Shown: in pieces, positions 32,590 through 41,075 of the stretch
How positions within the stretch are numbered: the stretch's first letter is position 1
Layout: the number at the start of each line of letters is the position of its first letter
Source of the DNA: Pseudomonadota bacterium
GTDB lineage: Bacteria; Pseudomonadota; Gammaproteobacteria; Steroidobacterales; Steroidobacteraceae
NCBI GenBank assembly: GCA_023457495.1
Contig: JAEWLQ010000051.1
Span: forward strand, 18,387-82,386
DNA length: 64,000 nt
Direction: 5' to 3'
Position numbers and translations under genes: made by a program
Notes under the pieces: model-generated
What the model saw: the letters and a program-made list of their open reading frames with translations, nothing else
What the model was told of the DNA's origin: nothing
The model's database searches: none

Positions 32590-34608
32590 TCAGCGCCAGG
32601 TGAATCGCACTCCATCGCTGCCGTCCGGCAGCGGGCCCGGGCTGTCCGCGACGATGCGACGTGTCGCGGGATCGATGCGCAGGAAGCGATTCGTCGCGAG
32701 CGACATGAGCACGAGATCGCCGTTCGGCGTCTCTATCCACTGAAAGGACTCGGCATCGCCCGCGGCCTTGCGCGACAAGGTCGCGCCGCCGTCGGCGGCG
32801 ATGCTGATGAATCTCCCCCGATGCTCGAGTGCCACCCGGCCCAGCTGCATGTCGCGCACGCGGAAGGCCGTGGGTGCGGTGGCGATGAGCGCCTCGCCTT
32901 CGACCGCGAGCCCATGGGCCGCGCCAACGGACGCGAATCGAACTGTCTGTCCCACTGGAATCGGGCGCATCAGGCCGTGCGGATACGGTTGCTCGACCTT
33001 GAACGAATCGAACGACGCGGTGCCGCCGTTGCCGCCCGCGTTGTTGTACGCGAACAGCGAATAACGGATGCCCTGGAACGTGCCGAGCTGGAACACCATC
33101 GTGAACGGCTCGCCGAGCGGCTGGTAGTTCTTGCCATCGAGCGAGTAGGAGAACGTGGCGCGCTCGGTGATGAAATCGCAGTCGGCGCGCAGCCAGATCT
33201 TCGTCGCGTCGATGTCGCGCGATTGCGCGCGTTCGGCCTGGTCGTCGAACTGCGTGACGCGCGTCTTGCCGCCCACGCGCTCGACGCCGATCCAGGCATA
33301 CGGACGGTTGAACAGCGCGAGGCCGGCCACGTCGCCGTCGCGCATCGCGGAAGTATCGAGCAGCGCGATGGGCGAGGAACGCGGGCCGATCGAGCGCTGC
33401 GTGAGGGTATTGCGCGCGTCCCAGAGACTTGTGGCGGGTAACGCATTGAGCCGCAGGGCTCCATCCTTCAACGCCCATGCACTATCTACCGGCACGTGAT
33501 TCCACTGCCAGATGTGCTGGAGGCGCGGGCCGGAGAATTCGTCGTCGCGCACGTAGGGCACGGTGACGGGCTGCGGCGTCGCGGTTTTCGGCTTCACCCA
33601 GGTGCGCGGCGTACGCGTGAGATTCCCGGGCAACCCGAAGTACGGCCACCCATCCTGCCACGTGATCGGCGAAAGCGAGGTGAGGCGGCCCACCGAGTTG
33701 TAATCGATCATCGAATAGCCCCACCACTCGCCGAGCGGCGTCTGGATGATTCCGCCCTGGTGCAGTGAGAGTGTGCCGGTGAGCTTGGGATCGCCGGGGC
33801 GGATCACGAAAGGCTTGCTGCGCGCCCACGCGTCGGCGAGGCGATTGCCCTGCGGCAGTCCGAAATCCTCGTCGATGCTGATCGCCTGGTTGACCTCGTA
33901 CGGACCTTCCGGCTTGTCGGCGCGCGCCGCGGGCATGCGCATGCGCCCGGCGTACCACGCACTCACGATGAAGTACTTGCCGTCGATCTTGTAGAAGTGC
34001 ACGCCTTCGCCCATGCCCGCCGTCTCGGGGATGATCTCGCGTTCCGTGCCGGGGACGATGTCGTCGAGCGTGTCATTGAGCTGGGCGAACTTGATGCCGC
34101 GATAGCCCCAGATCACGTAGACCTTGCCGTCGTCGTCGAACAGCACCGACAGGTCGTGCAGCGTGCGTTTCATCTGGCGGTGCTGCCAGGGGCCGCGCGG
34201 ATCCTTCGCGCTGAAGATCTGCGTGGTGTGCTTGTTCACGTTGCTGAAGATGTAGAACGTGCCGTCGTGATAACGGAACGAGGGCGCCCAGATTCCCTGG
34301 CCGTAGACGTTCTTGCCGTCCTCGAGCCGGAATTCGGGGCCGAGGTCCAGGCGCTGCATCGCGTAGCTCATGAATTCCCAGTTCACGAGATCTTTCGAGC
34401 GCAGCACGGGAAGGCCCGGCATCGAGTGCATCGTCGTGCCGGTGAGGTAGAAGTCCTCGCCGACGCGGATCATGTCCGGGTCGGAGAACTCTTCGTAGAA
34501 GAGGGGATTGGTGAAGGTCCCGTTGCCGTTGTCCGGCGTCCAGGTTTGCGCGTGCGCGGTCAGCGAGACAGCCAGCAGCGCGGCTGCCAGCACGGATACG
34601 GATCGCAT
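32590..34608 (-). CDS. Secreted GH43 family glycosidase (beta-xylosidase/arabinofuranosidase type)
   Basis: A 672-residue exported enzyme (signal peptide 1-20, ending AHA). The five-bladed propeller of GH43 covers about 30-340, with the catalytic base Asp43 (EEFSDPDMI), the pKa-tuning aspartate in SVLFDDDGKVYVIWG and the acid glutamate in GMGEGVHFYK. A beta-sandwich of the DUF1349/xylosidase C-terminal type follows (IWQWNHVPVDSAWAL through FSYSLDGKNYQPLG), and a further C-terminal region of about 120 residues resembles a binding domain. It would release xylose or arabinose from plant polysaccharides. Orientation is opposite to the DUF2004 gene. Confidence 0.9.
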   Translation of the reverse strand: MRSVSVLAAALLAVSLTAHAQTWTPDNGNGTFTNPLFYEEFSDPDMIRVGEDFYLTGTTMHSMPGLPVLRSKDLVNWEFMSYAMQRLDLGPEFRLEDGKNVYGQGIWAPSFRYHDGTFYIFSNVNKHTTQIFSAKDPRGPWQHRQMKRTLHDLSVLFDDDGKVYVIWGYRGIKFAQLNDTLDDIVPGTEREIIPETAGMGEGVHFYKIDGKYFIVSAWYAGRMRMPAARADKPEGPYEVNQAISIDEDFGLPQGNRLADAWARSKPFVIRPGDPKLTGTLSLHQGGIIQTPLGEWWGYSMIDYNSVGRLTSLSPITWQDGWPYFGLPGNLTRTPRTWVKPKTATPQPVTVPYVRDDEFSGPRLQHIWQWNHVPVDSAWALKDGALRLNALPATSLWDARNTLTQRSIGPRSSPIALLDTSAMRDGDVAGLALFNRPYAWIGVERVGGKTRVTQFDDQAERAQSRDIDATKIWLRADCDFITERATFSYSLDGKNYQPLGEPFTMVFQLGTFQGIRYSLFAYNNAGGNGGTASFDSFKVEQPYPHGLMRPIPVGQTVRFASVGAAHGLAVEGEALIATAPTAFRVRDMQLGRVALEHRGRFISIAADGGATLSRKAAGDAESFQWIETPNGDLVLMSLATNRFLRIDPATRRIVADSPGPLPDGSDGVRFTWR

Positions 34609-34709
34609 GATGTGTTCACTCCCTCTGCGCCGGAGTGTAGGGCGCTGCGCGGCCGATCACGATCCGAACCGCCGGCTATTTCATACGAGTTTCCGTATCA
34701 CGCGAAGGA

Positions 34710-34916
34710 TCAGTGCTTGCGATTACGCAGCGCGGTCGCGCGCGGCGCCTCGTGCCAGTGCTTGCGCTCCGTGAAAAACGCCGGCTGCGCCTGGGCGCGT
34801 TTCGGCACCGGCTGCGCGAGCAGGTAGCGGTCGCCGAGCCAGGACACGGCGGTCTGCAACGCCAGGCCGTAGTCGTATTTCGGCAGGGGAAGGACGATTT
34901 CCTTGGGTCGTTTCAT
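34710..34916 (-). CDS. Small paralogous protein (68 aa), family with AVSWLGDRYLLA
   Basis: A 68-residue protein: KYDYGLALQTAVSWLGDRYL with LAQPVPKR and then FFTERKHWHE. It is a clear paralog of the 62-residue protein at 38855 (both share xDYxxALxxAVSWLGDRYLLAxPV and then FFTxxxxW). Homology over nearly the full length of both supports their being real genes. The middle is amphipathic, without a signal peptide. A purine-rich AAGGAGC lies before the start. No function is known to me. Confidence 0.7.
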   Translation of the reverse strand: MKRPKEIVLPLPKYDYGLALQTAVSWLGDRYLLAQPVPKRAQAQPAFFTERKHWHEAPRATALRNRKH

Positions 34917-35049
34917 ATGGAATGCTCCTTTGGTCTCGACGTTAAGGCGCCGGGACTGAACTCAAGCTGAAGACGGCTGTGAAAGCGGTCACCGACTCGA
35001 GATCCTGGTCAGTTTAACTTTGCTTACCCGTAGCCCCTGGACACACTCA

Positions 35050-36081
35050 GTGAAACCCGTAGTCGCAACGATCACTGCGTTCTTCGCGGTCAGCCTGCTG
35101 GCGATGCAGCCGGCGGCCGCGGCCCCCGCGCCGGACTATCTGTCGCGCGCGGACGTGCGCGAATTCATCGATTCGATGCGCGACGACTACGGCATCGATG
35201 CATCGGACCTCACGCGGATTTTCCGTGCCGCGCGCTTCCAGCCGTCGGTCGTGAGACTGATCGGTCCAATGCCGAGCTCCGCGCCGTCTCCGGCCCGCTC
35301 GTATGAGCGCTATCGATCGAAGTTCCTGACGCCCAGGCTGATCTCCGCGGGCGCGCAGTTCTGGGAGCAGCACGCCGACGTGCTGAGCCGCGCCGAAGAG
35401 GAATTCGGAATTCCGCCGGAGCTGATCCTCGGCATCATCGGCGTGGAGACTCACTACGGCAGCAACACCGGATCGTTCCGCGCGGTCGATGCGCTCGCGA
35501 CCATCGCCTTCGACGGGCCCCGGCGCCAGGATTTCTTCCGCGAGGAACTGAAGGAACTCCTGCTGCTCGCGCGTGAGAAGGGAATCGACCCGCTCGAAAT
35601 CAAAGGTTCGTATGCCGGCGCCGTGGGCTTGCCGCAGTTCATGCCGTCCAGCTACCGCAAGTACGCGGTGGACTACGACGGCGACGGTGTCGTCGACCTG
35701 CGCGGCAGCGCCGCCGACGCGATCGGCAGCGTCGCGAACTACATGAAGGCATTCGGCTGGGTTACCGGCGAACCGCCGAAGGCGCCGGTGCGTCTCCTGC
35801 CGGGCAGCGAGACGGAGCTGGTCAGCGGCCTCGCGCGCATCCACGACGTGCTGGAAGTGCAGAACCGCGGCGTGGTTTTCTCGGGACGCGAACCGCCGGC
35901 CGGACCCATTTCGATCTTCGAGCTGCCCACGCCCGGAATGCCGTCGAAGTTCTACGCGGGCTTCAACAATTTCGAAGTGCTCACGCGTTACAACCGCTCC
36001 ACGTTCTACGCGTCCGCGGTGCTCGAGCTCGGTGAGGCGATCCGCAAATCGCGCGACCGCGTACTCGCCGGACGACTCTGA
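35050..36081 (+). CDS. mltB: Lytic murein transglycosylase B
   Basis: A 343-residue exported protein. The N-terminus MKPVVATITAFFAVSLLAMQ ends at an AAAAP cleavage region. The transglycosylase domain carries FGIPPELILGIIGVETHYGS (with the catalytic Glu), GLPQFMPSSYRKYAVDYDGD and GSVANYMKAFGW, which are MltB (SLT type 3) signatures. It cleaves peptidoglycan, releasing 1,6-anhydro-muropeptides. It has no lipobox, so it may be a soluble (Slt35-like) form. The start is uncertain: GTG 35050 begins the signal peptide, while TTG 35020 would add ten residues. It stands alone, with a 133-base upstream gap that shows nothing special. Confidence 0.9.
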   Translation: MKPVVATITAFFAVSLLAMQPAAAAPAPDYLSRADVREFIDSMRDDYGIDASDLTRIFRAARFQPSVVRLIGPMPSSAPSPARSYERYRSKFLTPRLISAGAQFWEQHADVLSRAEEEFGIPPELILGIIGVETHYGSNTGSFRAVDALATIAFDGPRRQDFFREELKELLLLAREKGIDPLEIKGSYAGAVGLPQFMPSSYRKYAVDYDGDGVVDLRGSAADAIGSVANYMKAFGWVTGEPPKAPVRLLPGSETELVSGLARIHDVLEVQNRGVVFSGREPPAGPISIFELPTPGMPSKFYAGFNNFEVLTRYNRSTFYASAVLELGEAIRKSRDRVLAGRL

Positions 36082-36236
36082 CTACCCTCTGCTGAGCGCC
36101 GCGGCTGCCCCAATGGCGTGCAGCTTCGGCGGCCGCACTTCTTCCCGGTGCGCGATTACGTCCTGAAGGGGCTTGTTAGGCCCCAAACACGCTGGCATGC
36201 CGCTTGCTCCTGTTCACTCGACAACGGAGTGAACGC

Positions 36237-36662
36237 ATGACGAACGAAGACATCGCGCGGATCCAGCAGAGCTGGTACTCGGTCGCCCCGGTGAAGCGCG
36301 TCGCAGCCGAGCTTTTCTATGTGAAATTGTTCGAGCTGGATCCGACGCTCAAGCTACTTTTCAGCGACGACCTGAAACTGCGCCAGCAAAAATTCCTGCA
36401 ACTCATGGATGCCACGGTCAACGGCCTCGAGCGGGTCGACGTGCTCCTGCCCGCGATCCGCGAGCTCGGTATCCGCCACCCCCTGTTCGGCGACAGCGAC
36501 GATCACCATGGCACGGTGGCCGCGGCGCTGATGTGGACGCTGGAGAAGTGTCTGCGCAAGGATCTCACGCCCGAGCTGCGCTCCGCGTGGATCAAGACCT
36601 TCGGGGTCCTATCGCAGAACCTGAGAACTTCGCCCTGGGTGACCGAATCGCAGGCGGCGTGA
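36237..36662 (+). CDS. Single-domain globin (flavohemoglobin-type globin)
   Basis: A 141-residue globin of the FHb/SDgb lineage: RIQQSWYSVAPVKRVAAELF with YVKLFELDPTLKLLF (A-C helices, including the CD Phe) and the proximal-histidine region ELGIRHPLFG followed by HHGTVAAALMWTLEKCLRKD and WIKTFGVLSQNL. The expected proximal His is in IRHPLFG. There is no reductase domain. Such globins bind oxygen or NO. The ATG at 36237 is preceded by GGAGTGAACGC. The gene is followed by a GC-rich hairpin (36667-36682) and by the HtrA gene, whose start codon is in a second hairpin. Confidence 0.85.
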   Translation: MTNEDIARIQQSWYSVAPVKRVAAELFYVKLFELDPTLKLLFSDDLKLRQQKFLQLMDATVNGLERVDVLLPAIRELGIRHPLFGDSDDHHGTVAAALMWTLEKCLRKDLTPELRSAWIKTFGVLSQNLRTSPWVTESQAA

Positions 36663-36706
36663 ATCCGGCCCCTCGGGGCCGACTTGAATTTCGGGCGCGA
36701 ATTTCC

Positions 36707-36752
36707 CATCTTGGGCCGGTCGGTCCCGGCCAGTGCTGCGTAGCCCAAGATG
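36707..36752 (+). promoter_or_regulatory. Hairpin sequestering the start codon of the HtrA-like gene
   Basis: CATCTTGGGC at 36707-36716 pairs exactly with GCCCAAGATG at 36743-36752, which contains the ATG (36750-36752). The 26-base middle carries an inner GC-rich stem (GGCCGG with CCGGCC). No ribosome-binding site is exposed near the start. An mRNA with this structure would keep the start paired until it is melted or bound, so a thermometer-like or other translational control is possible. A separate hairpin (CGGCCCC-TC-GGGGCCG, 36667-36682) lies upstream, without a T run. Confidence 0.65.
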
Positions 36753-37853
36753 AAGACGAATCAACGCCTTTCCTCGCTGCTCCCGATCCTGCTCGGCGTG
36801 ACGGTGGCCGCCGCCGGCCTGTTCGCGACCGGGTGCACTCAACGCGTCGAGGCCTCGCCGCGACCCATCACCCCGCGCGGTCAGCTCACCGAGGAGGAGC
36901 GGTCGAACATCGACGTCTTCGAAACCTGGAAAGGCTCGGTGGTGTTCATCACCACCACCGAACGCGTGCGGGATTTCTGGTCGCGCAACGTGTTGAGCGT
37001 GCCGCGCGGCACGGGCTCCGGGTTCGTCTGGGATGACCAGGGCCACATCGTCACCAACATGCACGTCATCGCGGGCGCGGCGGAAGCGACCGTCAAGCTG
37101 GCCGATGGCAGCGACTACCCCGCGTCGCTGGTGGGCGTGAGCGCGGCGCACGACATCGCGGTGTTGAAAATCGCGCTGACGGACAAGTCGCAGGTTCCCC
37201 TCGCCGTGGGAACCAGCGACGCCCTGCGCGTAGGTCAGAAGGTGTTCGCCATCGGCAATCCCTTCGGCCTCGACTGGACGCTCACCACCGGCATCGTGTC
37301 GGCGCTCGGCCGCTCGCTCGACAACGAGCGCGGCGTGATCCGCCACCTGATCCAGACCGACGCGGCGATCAATCCGGGAAATTCCGGCGGACCGCTGCTC
37401 GACAGCGCGGGACGTCTCATCGGCGTGAACACGGCTATCTACAGCCCCTCCGGCGCGAGCGCGGGCGTGGGCTTCGCGGTGCCGGTCGACACCGTGAATC
37501 GAGTCGTGCCGCAGATCATCGCGCACGGGAGTTATTCGCCACCCACCCTCGACGTGGAAGCCGACGACATGCTGAGCCGCGCGGTCGCGCGCCAGCTCGG
37601 CGTGCAGGGCGTCGCGGTGCTGCGCGGAGCGGCGCCGTTCCGCGGCGCGCGGCTCGGCACGCGCAACATGATCGTGCCGGGCGACGTCATCCTCTCGGTG
37701 GAGGGCAAGAAGGTGACCACCGCCGCGCAGCTCGCCGCCATCCTCGACGACTACAAGGCCGGTAGCGAGGTGGGCGTCGAGGTCTGGCGCGAGGGGAAAC
37801 AGGTCCAGCTTCGCGCGAAGCTCAAGGCGGACGCGGAGTCCGGCGGAAGATAG
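36750..37853 (+). CDS. HtrA/DegP-like lipoprotein protease with PDZ domain
   Basis: A 367-residue protein: signal peptide with lipobox FATGC (Cys29), then the HtrA trypsin fold with triad His (TNMHVIAGA), Asp (AAHDIAVLKI) and Ser (NPGNSGGPLLDS), then one PDZ domain (VAVLRGAAPFRGARL, MIVPGDVILSVEGKKVTTAA). It would degrade or chaperone misfolded envelope proteins. The lipoprotein form suggests anchoring at the outer or inner membrane rather than a soluble periplasmic enzyme. The ATG is embedded in the hairpin at 36707-36752, so its translation may respond to temperature or stress. Confidence 0.9.
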   Translation: MKTNQRLSSLLPILLGVTVAAAGLFATGCTQRVEASPRPITPRGQLTEEERSNIDVFETWKGSVVFITTTERVRDFWSRNVLSVPRGTGSGFVWDDQGHIVTNMHVIAGAAEATVKLADGSDYPASLVGVSAAHDIAVLKIALTDKSQVPLAVGTSDALRVGQKVFAIGNPFGLDWTLTTGIVSALGRSLDNERGVIRHLIQTDAAINPGNSGGPLLDSAGRLIGVNTAIYSPSGASAGVGFAVPVDTVNRVVPQIIAHGSYSPPTLDVEADDMLSRAVARQLGVQGVAVLRGAAPFRGARLGTRNMIVPGDVILSVEGKKVTTAAQLAAILDDYKAGSEVGVEVWREGKQVQLRAKLKADAESGGR

Positions 37854-37928
37854 TCCAATTAGTTAGCGCGGCCCGGATCTGGGATTCCGTTCACGCAAGT
37901 TTGCCCGTCCTTTTCCTAGGATGTGCGC

Positions 37929-38498
37929 ATGTTCGGGAAGGATCCGGAATCGCGGGACTTCGTCATCGGATTGACGCTCACCTGTCTGATCGCGGGCGGC
38001 TTTTTCGCATACGCGCATTGGGGCGCGCCCGCCAAGGCCGAATTGGGCGCGATCCAGGATCCGCACCTGCAGCCGCGCCCGCGGCAGCACGAGCGCGTGC
38101 ATCATGCTTCGGCAGATGCGCCGCGCGAGTCCTCCTCGGTCATCGCGACTGTGTACGAGTGTCATGACGAAAACGGACGAGTGCTGAGCGATCAGCCGTG
38201 CGGTGAGGGTGCGCGGGTTCGGGAAGTGGCGCTGCCCAATCTCATGACCGCGAATTCGCGGCTCGAATCTTCCGCGGGAGCGGTCGCGCCGACGGATTCC
38301 GCCCGCCCGCGTATTCCTCGCGCGAGGCTCGAGCGCGCCGTGAGCCGGAAGGACCGCACCTGCGCATCGATCGACGAACAGGTGGATCACATCAATGCGC
38401 GCATGCGGCGTGGATACACGGACTGGGAAGGCGAGCAATTGAGACAACGGCTGCGCGAATTGAGCGACCAACGCTGGGAAGCGGACTGCCGGAAGTAG
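37929..38498 (+). CDS. Membrane-anchored DUF4124-like protein
   Basis: A 189-residue protein with one N-terminal membrane segment (about 13-33) and a periplasmic part. The region VIATVYECHDENGRVLSDQP with the paired cysteine (PCGEGAR) resembles DUF4124, a short domain of about 50 residues in envelope proteins. A Pro/Arg-rich linker follows, and then a helical C-terminal region with Cys (DRTCASIDEQV, WEADCRK). The ATG at 37929 is preferred to GTG 37923 because of AGGAT at a suitable distance. It follows the HtrA gene by 75 bases. Its role is unknown; an envelope function is likely. Confidence 0.7.
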   Translation: MFGKDPESRDFVIGLTLTCLIAGGFFAYAHWGAPAKAELGAIQDPHLQPRPRQHERVHHASADAPRESSSVIATVYECHDENGRVLSDQPCGEGARVREVALPNLMTANSRLESSAGAVAPTDSARPRIPRARLERAVSRKDRTCASIDEQVDHINARMRRGYTDWEGEQLRQRLRELSDQRWEADCRK

Positions 38499-38501
38499 CG
38501 C

Positions 38502-38519
38502 CCGGAGTCGCGACTCCGG
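38502..38519. repeat. Perfect 18 bp palindrome after the DUF4124-like gene
   Basis: CCGGAGTCGCGACTCCGG begins three bases after the stop at 38498. It could form an RNA hairpin with a 7-9 bp stem but has no T tract, so a rho-independent terminator is not proven. Its sequence is unrelated to the ACGTTCC palindromes in the first 17 kb. Confidence 0.6.
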
Positions 38520-38547
38520 AACGGTAAGCGCCGGGCGTGGTCCACTC

Positions 38548-38853
38548 GTGATGCCGGCGGAACCGGATCCGCTCAAACTAGCCACAGCACTGCAGCGCAG
38601 CAAGCGCTGGCTCATCGGGGCCGCGGCGTTCGTCAGGTTTGGCGGAGACGGCGATGTCCCCGTGCAACCGGAAGCCGAAAGACTGCGCGCCAACCGCACG
38701 TTGTGCATGTATGGCAGGGACGAGACGGATTCGCTGTGTCCGCTGCTGCCGCATGCCAGCGTCGAGGCCCTCGCGATGCCGGGCGGTCATCATTTCGACG
38801 GCGCGTACGAGCAGATCGTGTCCGTCATCGTCGAGCGCGCCACGGCGCACTGA
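38548..38853 (+). pseudogene. VirJ/AcvB-like hydrolase, C-terminal fragment
   Basis: About 100 codons matching the end of VirJ/AcvB (bacterial virulence-associated alpha/beta hydrolase) proteins: NRTLCMYGRDETDSLCPLLP, then VEALAMPGGHHFDGAYEQIV. Full-length relatives have about 200-250 residues or more, including the nucleophile region (GxSxG), which is missing here. The GGHHFDG motif contains the conserved catalytic histidine. The reading frame opens right after the palindrome at 38502 and has no good start. It is best viewed as a decayed gene. Confidence 0.6.
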
Positions 38854-38854
38854 C

Positions 38855-39043
38855 CTAGTGGTTTGGCGAAGTCTTCGGATGCCAGCCGCGGGTCGTGGTG
38901 AAGAAAGGCCGGCGTTCCTCCTTCCGACGCCTGACAGGGTCGGCGAGCAGATAGCGGTCGCCCAGCCAGGAAACGGCGTTACGCAGGGCCGCGTTGTAAT
39001 CGTGCTGCGGGAGGACGCGGTTGGATTTTTCGGGACTCGTCAT
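38855..39043 (-). CDS. Small paralogous protein (62 aa), sister of 34710
   Basis: A 62-residue protein: QHDYNAALRNAVSWLGDRYL with LADPVRRRKEERRPFFTTT and RGWHPK. It aligns with the 68-residue protein at 34710-34916 over almost all of its length. It starts at ATG 39043 and ends directly next to the VirJ fragment on the other strand. The conserved core is DYxxALxxAVSWLGDRYLLA, which looks like an amphipathic helix pair. The presence of two related small genes 4 kb apart suggests duplication. Function unknown. Confidence 0.7.
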   Translation of the reverse strand: MTSPEKSNRVLPQHDYNAALRNAVSWLGDRYLLADPVRRRKEERRPFFTTTRGWHPKTSPNH

Positions 39044-39131
39044 TTCAGGCTCCAGTGCTGACGAGTCGATGATGCGCGACGGATATGTCGCCCGTGTTTC
39101 GAAAGTGTGGTGATTCGTTAAGAGAAACTGA

Positions 39132-40205
39132 TCATCCCCACGGCGCGAGCGTTCGGCCGTCCACCATCGGGGCGTCGACATTCCAGCGGGGCCGCTCGCG
39201 GACTCGATTCTCACTGGCGTGATGGAATTTCCAGCGGTACTCCGCCGGCGACAGGCCGATCACGCGCTTGAAGACCCGCCGGAACGCGCCGGTGTCTTCG
39301 TAGCCCACGGCCGTCGCGATCTGTTCGACGGTTTCGCGCGTGAATTCCAGCCGTTCGCGGCCGCGCGCGATGCGCAGGCGCTGCTGGTATTCGCCGGGGG
39401 TCACGCCCGTGGCCGCGGTGAAGCGGCGCAGGAAGGTGCGCTCACCCAGGCCGGCGCGCGCCGCGAGGCTCGCGGCGCTGGAGGTCCTCGCGGGATCTGC
39501 CTGCAGCCAGTGCTGCACGTTCAGGACGGCCTTGTCTCCATGCTGGAGCCGCGGCGCGAAGTTGCCGAAGTAGCGCTGCTCGCGCCCGCGCGGGTCCATG
39601 AGCATGAAATGCGCCGTGCTGCTCATCACCGTCGCGCCGAGGAATCGCTCCACGAGCTTGAGGCCCATGTCCGCCCAGGCGAGCACGCCGCCGGCCGTGA
39701 TGAGATCGTGGTCGTCGATCACGAGCAGGTCCGGGTTCACGGCGATGTCGGGAAAGCGCCGCTGCAGCTCTTCGGCGAACATCCAGTGCGTGGTCGCGCG
39801 CCGGCCGGCCAGCAAGCCGGAATCCGCCAGCAGGAACACGCCGCCGCACACCGCGGCCACGGTCGCGCCCGCGGCGTGTTGTTCGCGCACCCATGCGACG
39901 CATTCCGGCGCCATGCGCGGCTGCGGTGGCGCGATCTGGCACGCCGGCAGGATCACGACTTCCGGCGCGCGGCCCGTACCGGCCGACGATTCGAAGGAGC
40001 ACTGTAGTTTGCCCCGCTCGGCGAATTGCCAATGCGTCACGCGCATGACGGGATCCATCGATCCCGAGTGCTGACGCGCGAAGTAGTCAGCGTAGCTGAA
40101 CAGATCCGTGAGTCCGTGAATCGACGTGGCCTGCGATCCGGCGAACTGCGCGATGGCGATCTCGATCGGCCGGTGGTTTGTCAGTTTCGGCTTGTTATTT
40201 GTCAC
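39132..40205 (-). CDS. GlxA-type AraC-family transcription regulator
   Basis: A 357-residue regulator with an N-terminal DJ-1/PfpI-like domain (residues 10-190: AIAQFAGSQATSIHGLTDLF; TVAAVCGGVFLLADSGLLAG, where a Cys is in the nucleophile-elbow position; then TAGGVLAWADMGLKLVERFL). The C-terminal AraC double HTH is at about 230-330 (ARAGLGERTFLRRFTAATGV and EQIATAVGYEDTGAFRRVFK). This architecture is the GlxA/ArgR-CdhR group, which controls amine, amino-acid or drug responses, and the DJ-1 part usually binds a ligand. It is transcribed away from the hydrolase pair at 40250, so the 44-base gap may be a shared control region. Confidence 0.9.
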   Translation of the reverse strand: MTNNKPKLTNHRPIEIAIAQFAGSQATSIHGLTDLFSYADYFARQHSGSMDPVMRVTHWQFAERGKLQCSFESSAGTGRAPEVVILPACQIAPPQPRMAPECVAWVREQHAAGATVAAVCGGVFLLADSGLLAGRRATTHWMFAEELQRRFPDIAVNPDLLVIDDHDLITAGGVLAWADMGLKLVERFLGATVMSSTAHFMLMDPRGREQRYFGNFAPRLQHGDKAVLNVQHWLQADPARTSSAASLAARAGLGERTFLRRFTAATGVTPGEYQQRLRIARGRERLEFTRETVEQIATAVGYEDTGAFRRVFKRVIGLSPAEYRWKFHHASENRVRERPRWNVDAPMVDGRTLAPWG

Positions 40206-40249
40206 TTTCCGCCATCCCCTGCCGCAAGCCTCGCCGATATCTTGCGTGA

Positions 40250-41065
40250 ATGAAAGAAGAAACCATCACCGGGCGCGGCGGCACGCAACTCCATCTGCGA
40301 TCGTGGCGCCCCGAAATGGCGCAGGCCATCGTCGTCATCGTGCACGGCGTGAATTCACACGGCGGTCAATACCGGTGGACAGGCGAAGAGCTGGCGAAGG
40401 CCGGATTCGCGGTGTACGCCCACGACCACCGGGGCCGCGGCGAGTCGGCCGGCCCGCGCTTCTATATAGAAGATGTGTCTGACTACACGGAAGACCTGGG
40501 CACGGTGATCGCGCTCGCGAAATCCCGCCATCCGGGGCTGCGCGTGTTCGTGCTGGGGCACAGCGCGGGCGGTGTGATCTCATGCACCTGGGCGCTGGAC
40601 CATCAGAACGAAATCGCAGGCTTCATCTGCGAAAGTTTCGCCTACCGCGTACCCGCGCCCGCGCCGGTGCTCGCGCTCGTGCGCCTCCTGGGCCGGATCG
40701 CGCCCAAGCTGCCGGTGCTGAAACTCAAGATGAAGGACTTCACGCGCGATCCGCGGGCGCTCGCCGCGCTCGAGGCGGATCCGTTGTGCAAGGGCGAGGT
40801 GCAGCCGGCGGGCACCGTGGCGGCGCTGCTGAAAGCCACCGACCGCATGAAAGCGGAATTCGGCACGCTGAAGCTTCCGCTGCTGATCATGCACGGCACT
40901 CTGGATAAGGCGACGGTCCCCGCGGGCAGCCGCGAGTTCTACGAACACGCAGGCTCGACCGACAAGACGCTCAAACTATACGAAGGTCACTTCCACGATC
41001 TGCTCAACGACATCGGCAAGGAGGAAGTGCTGGCCGAGATCGTCGCCTGGATCCGCGCACGTTAG
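40250..41065 (+). CDS. Alpha/beta hydrolase (monoacylglycerol lipase/lysophospholipase-like)
   Basis: A 271-residue cytoplasmic protein of the lysophospholipase (Hydrolase_4) group: AIVVIVHGVNSHGGQYRWTG with the oxyanion HG, the nucleophile GHSAGG (in FVLGHSAGGVISCTW), the acid in LLIMHGTLDKATVP and the histidine in LYEGHFHDLLND. Members act on monoacylglycerols or lysophospholipids. It is probably transcribed with the next hydrolase (10 bases between stop and start). It is divergent from the GlxA-type regulator, which may control both. Confidence 0.9.
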   Translation: MKEETITGRGGTQLHLRSWRPEMAQAIVVIVHGVNSHGGQYRWTGEELAKAGFAVYAHDHRGRGESAGPRFYIEDVSDYTEDLGTVIALAKSRHPGLRVFVLGHSAGGVISCTWALDHQNEIAGFICESFAYRVPAPAPVLALVRLLGRIAPKLPVLKLKMKDFTRDPRALAALEADPLCKGEVQPAGTVAALLKATDRMKAEFGTLKLPLLIMHGTLDKATVPAGSREFYEHAGSTDKTLKLYEGHFHDLLNDIGKEEVLAEIVAWIRAR

Positions 41066-41075
41066 GAGTTCCACC

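Noticed and set aside
38502..38519. Rho-independent terminator
   Set aside because: The palindrome has no following T tract, so it is listed only as a repeat/hairpin.
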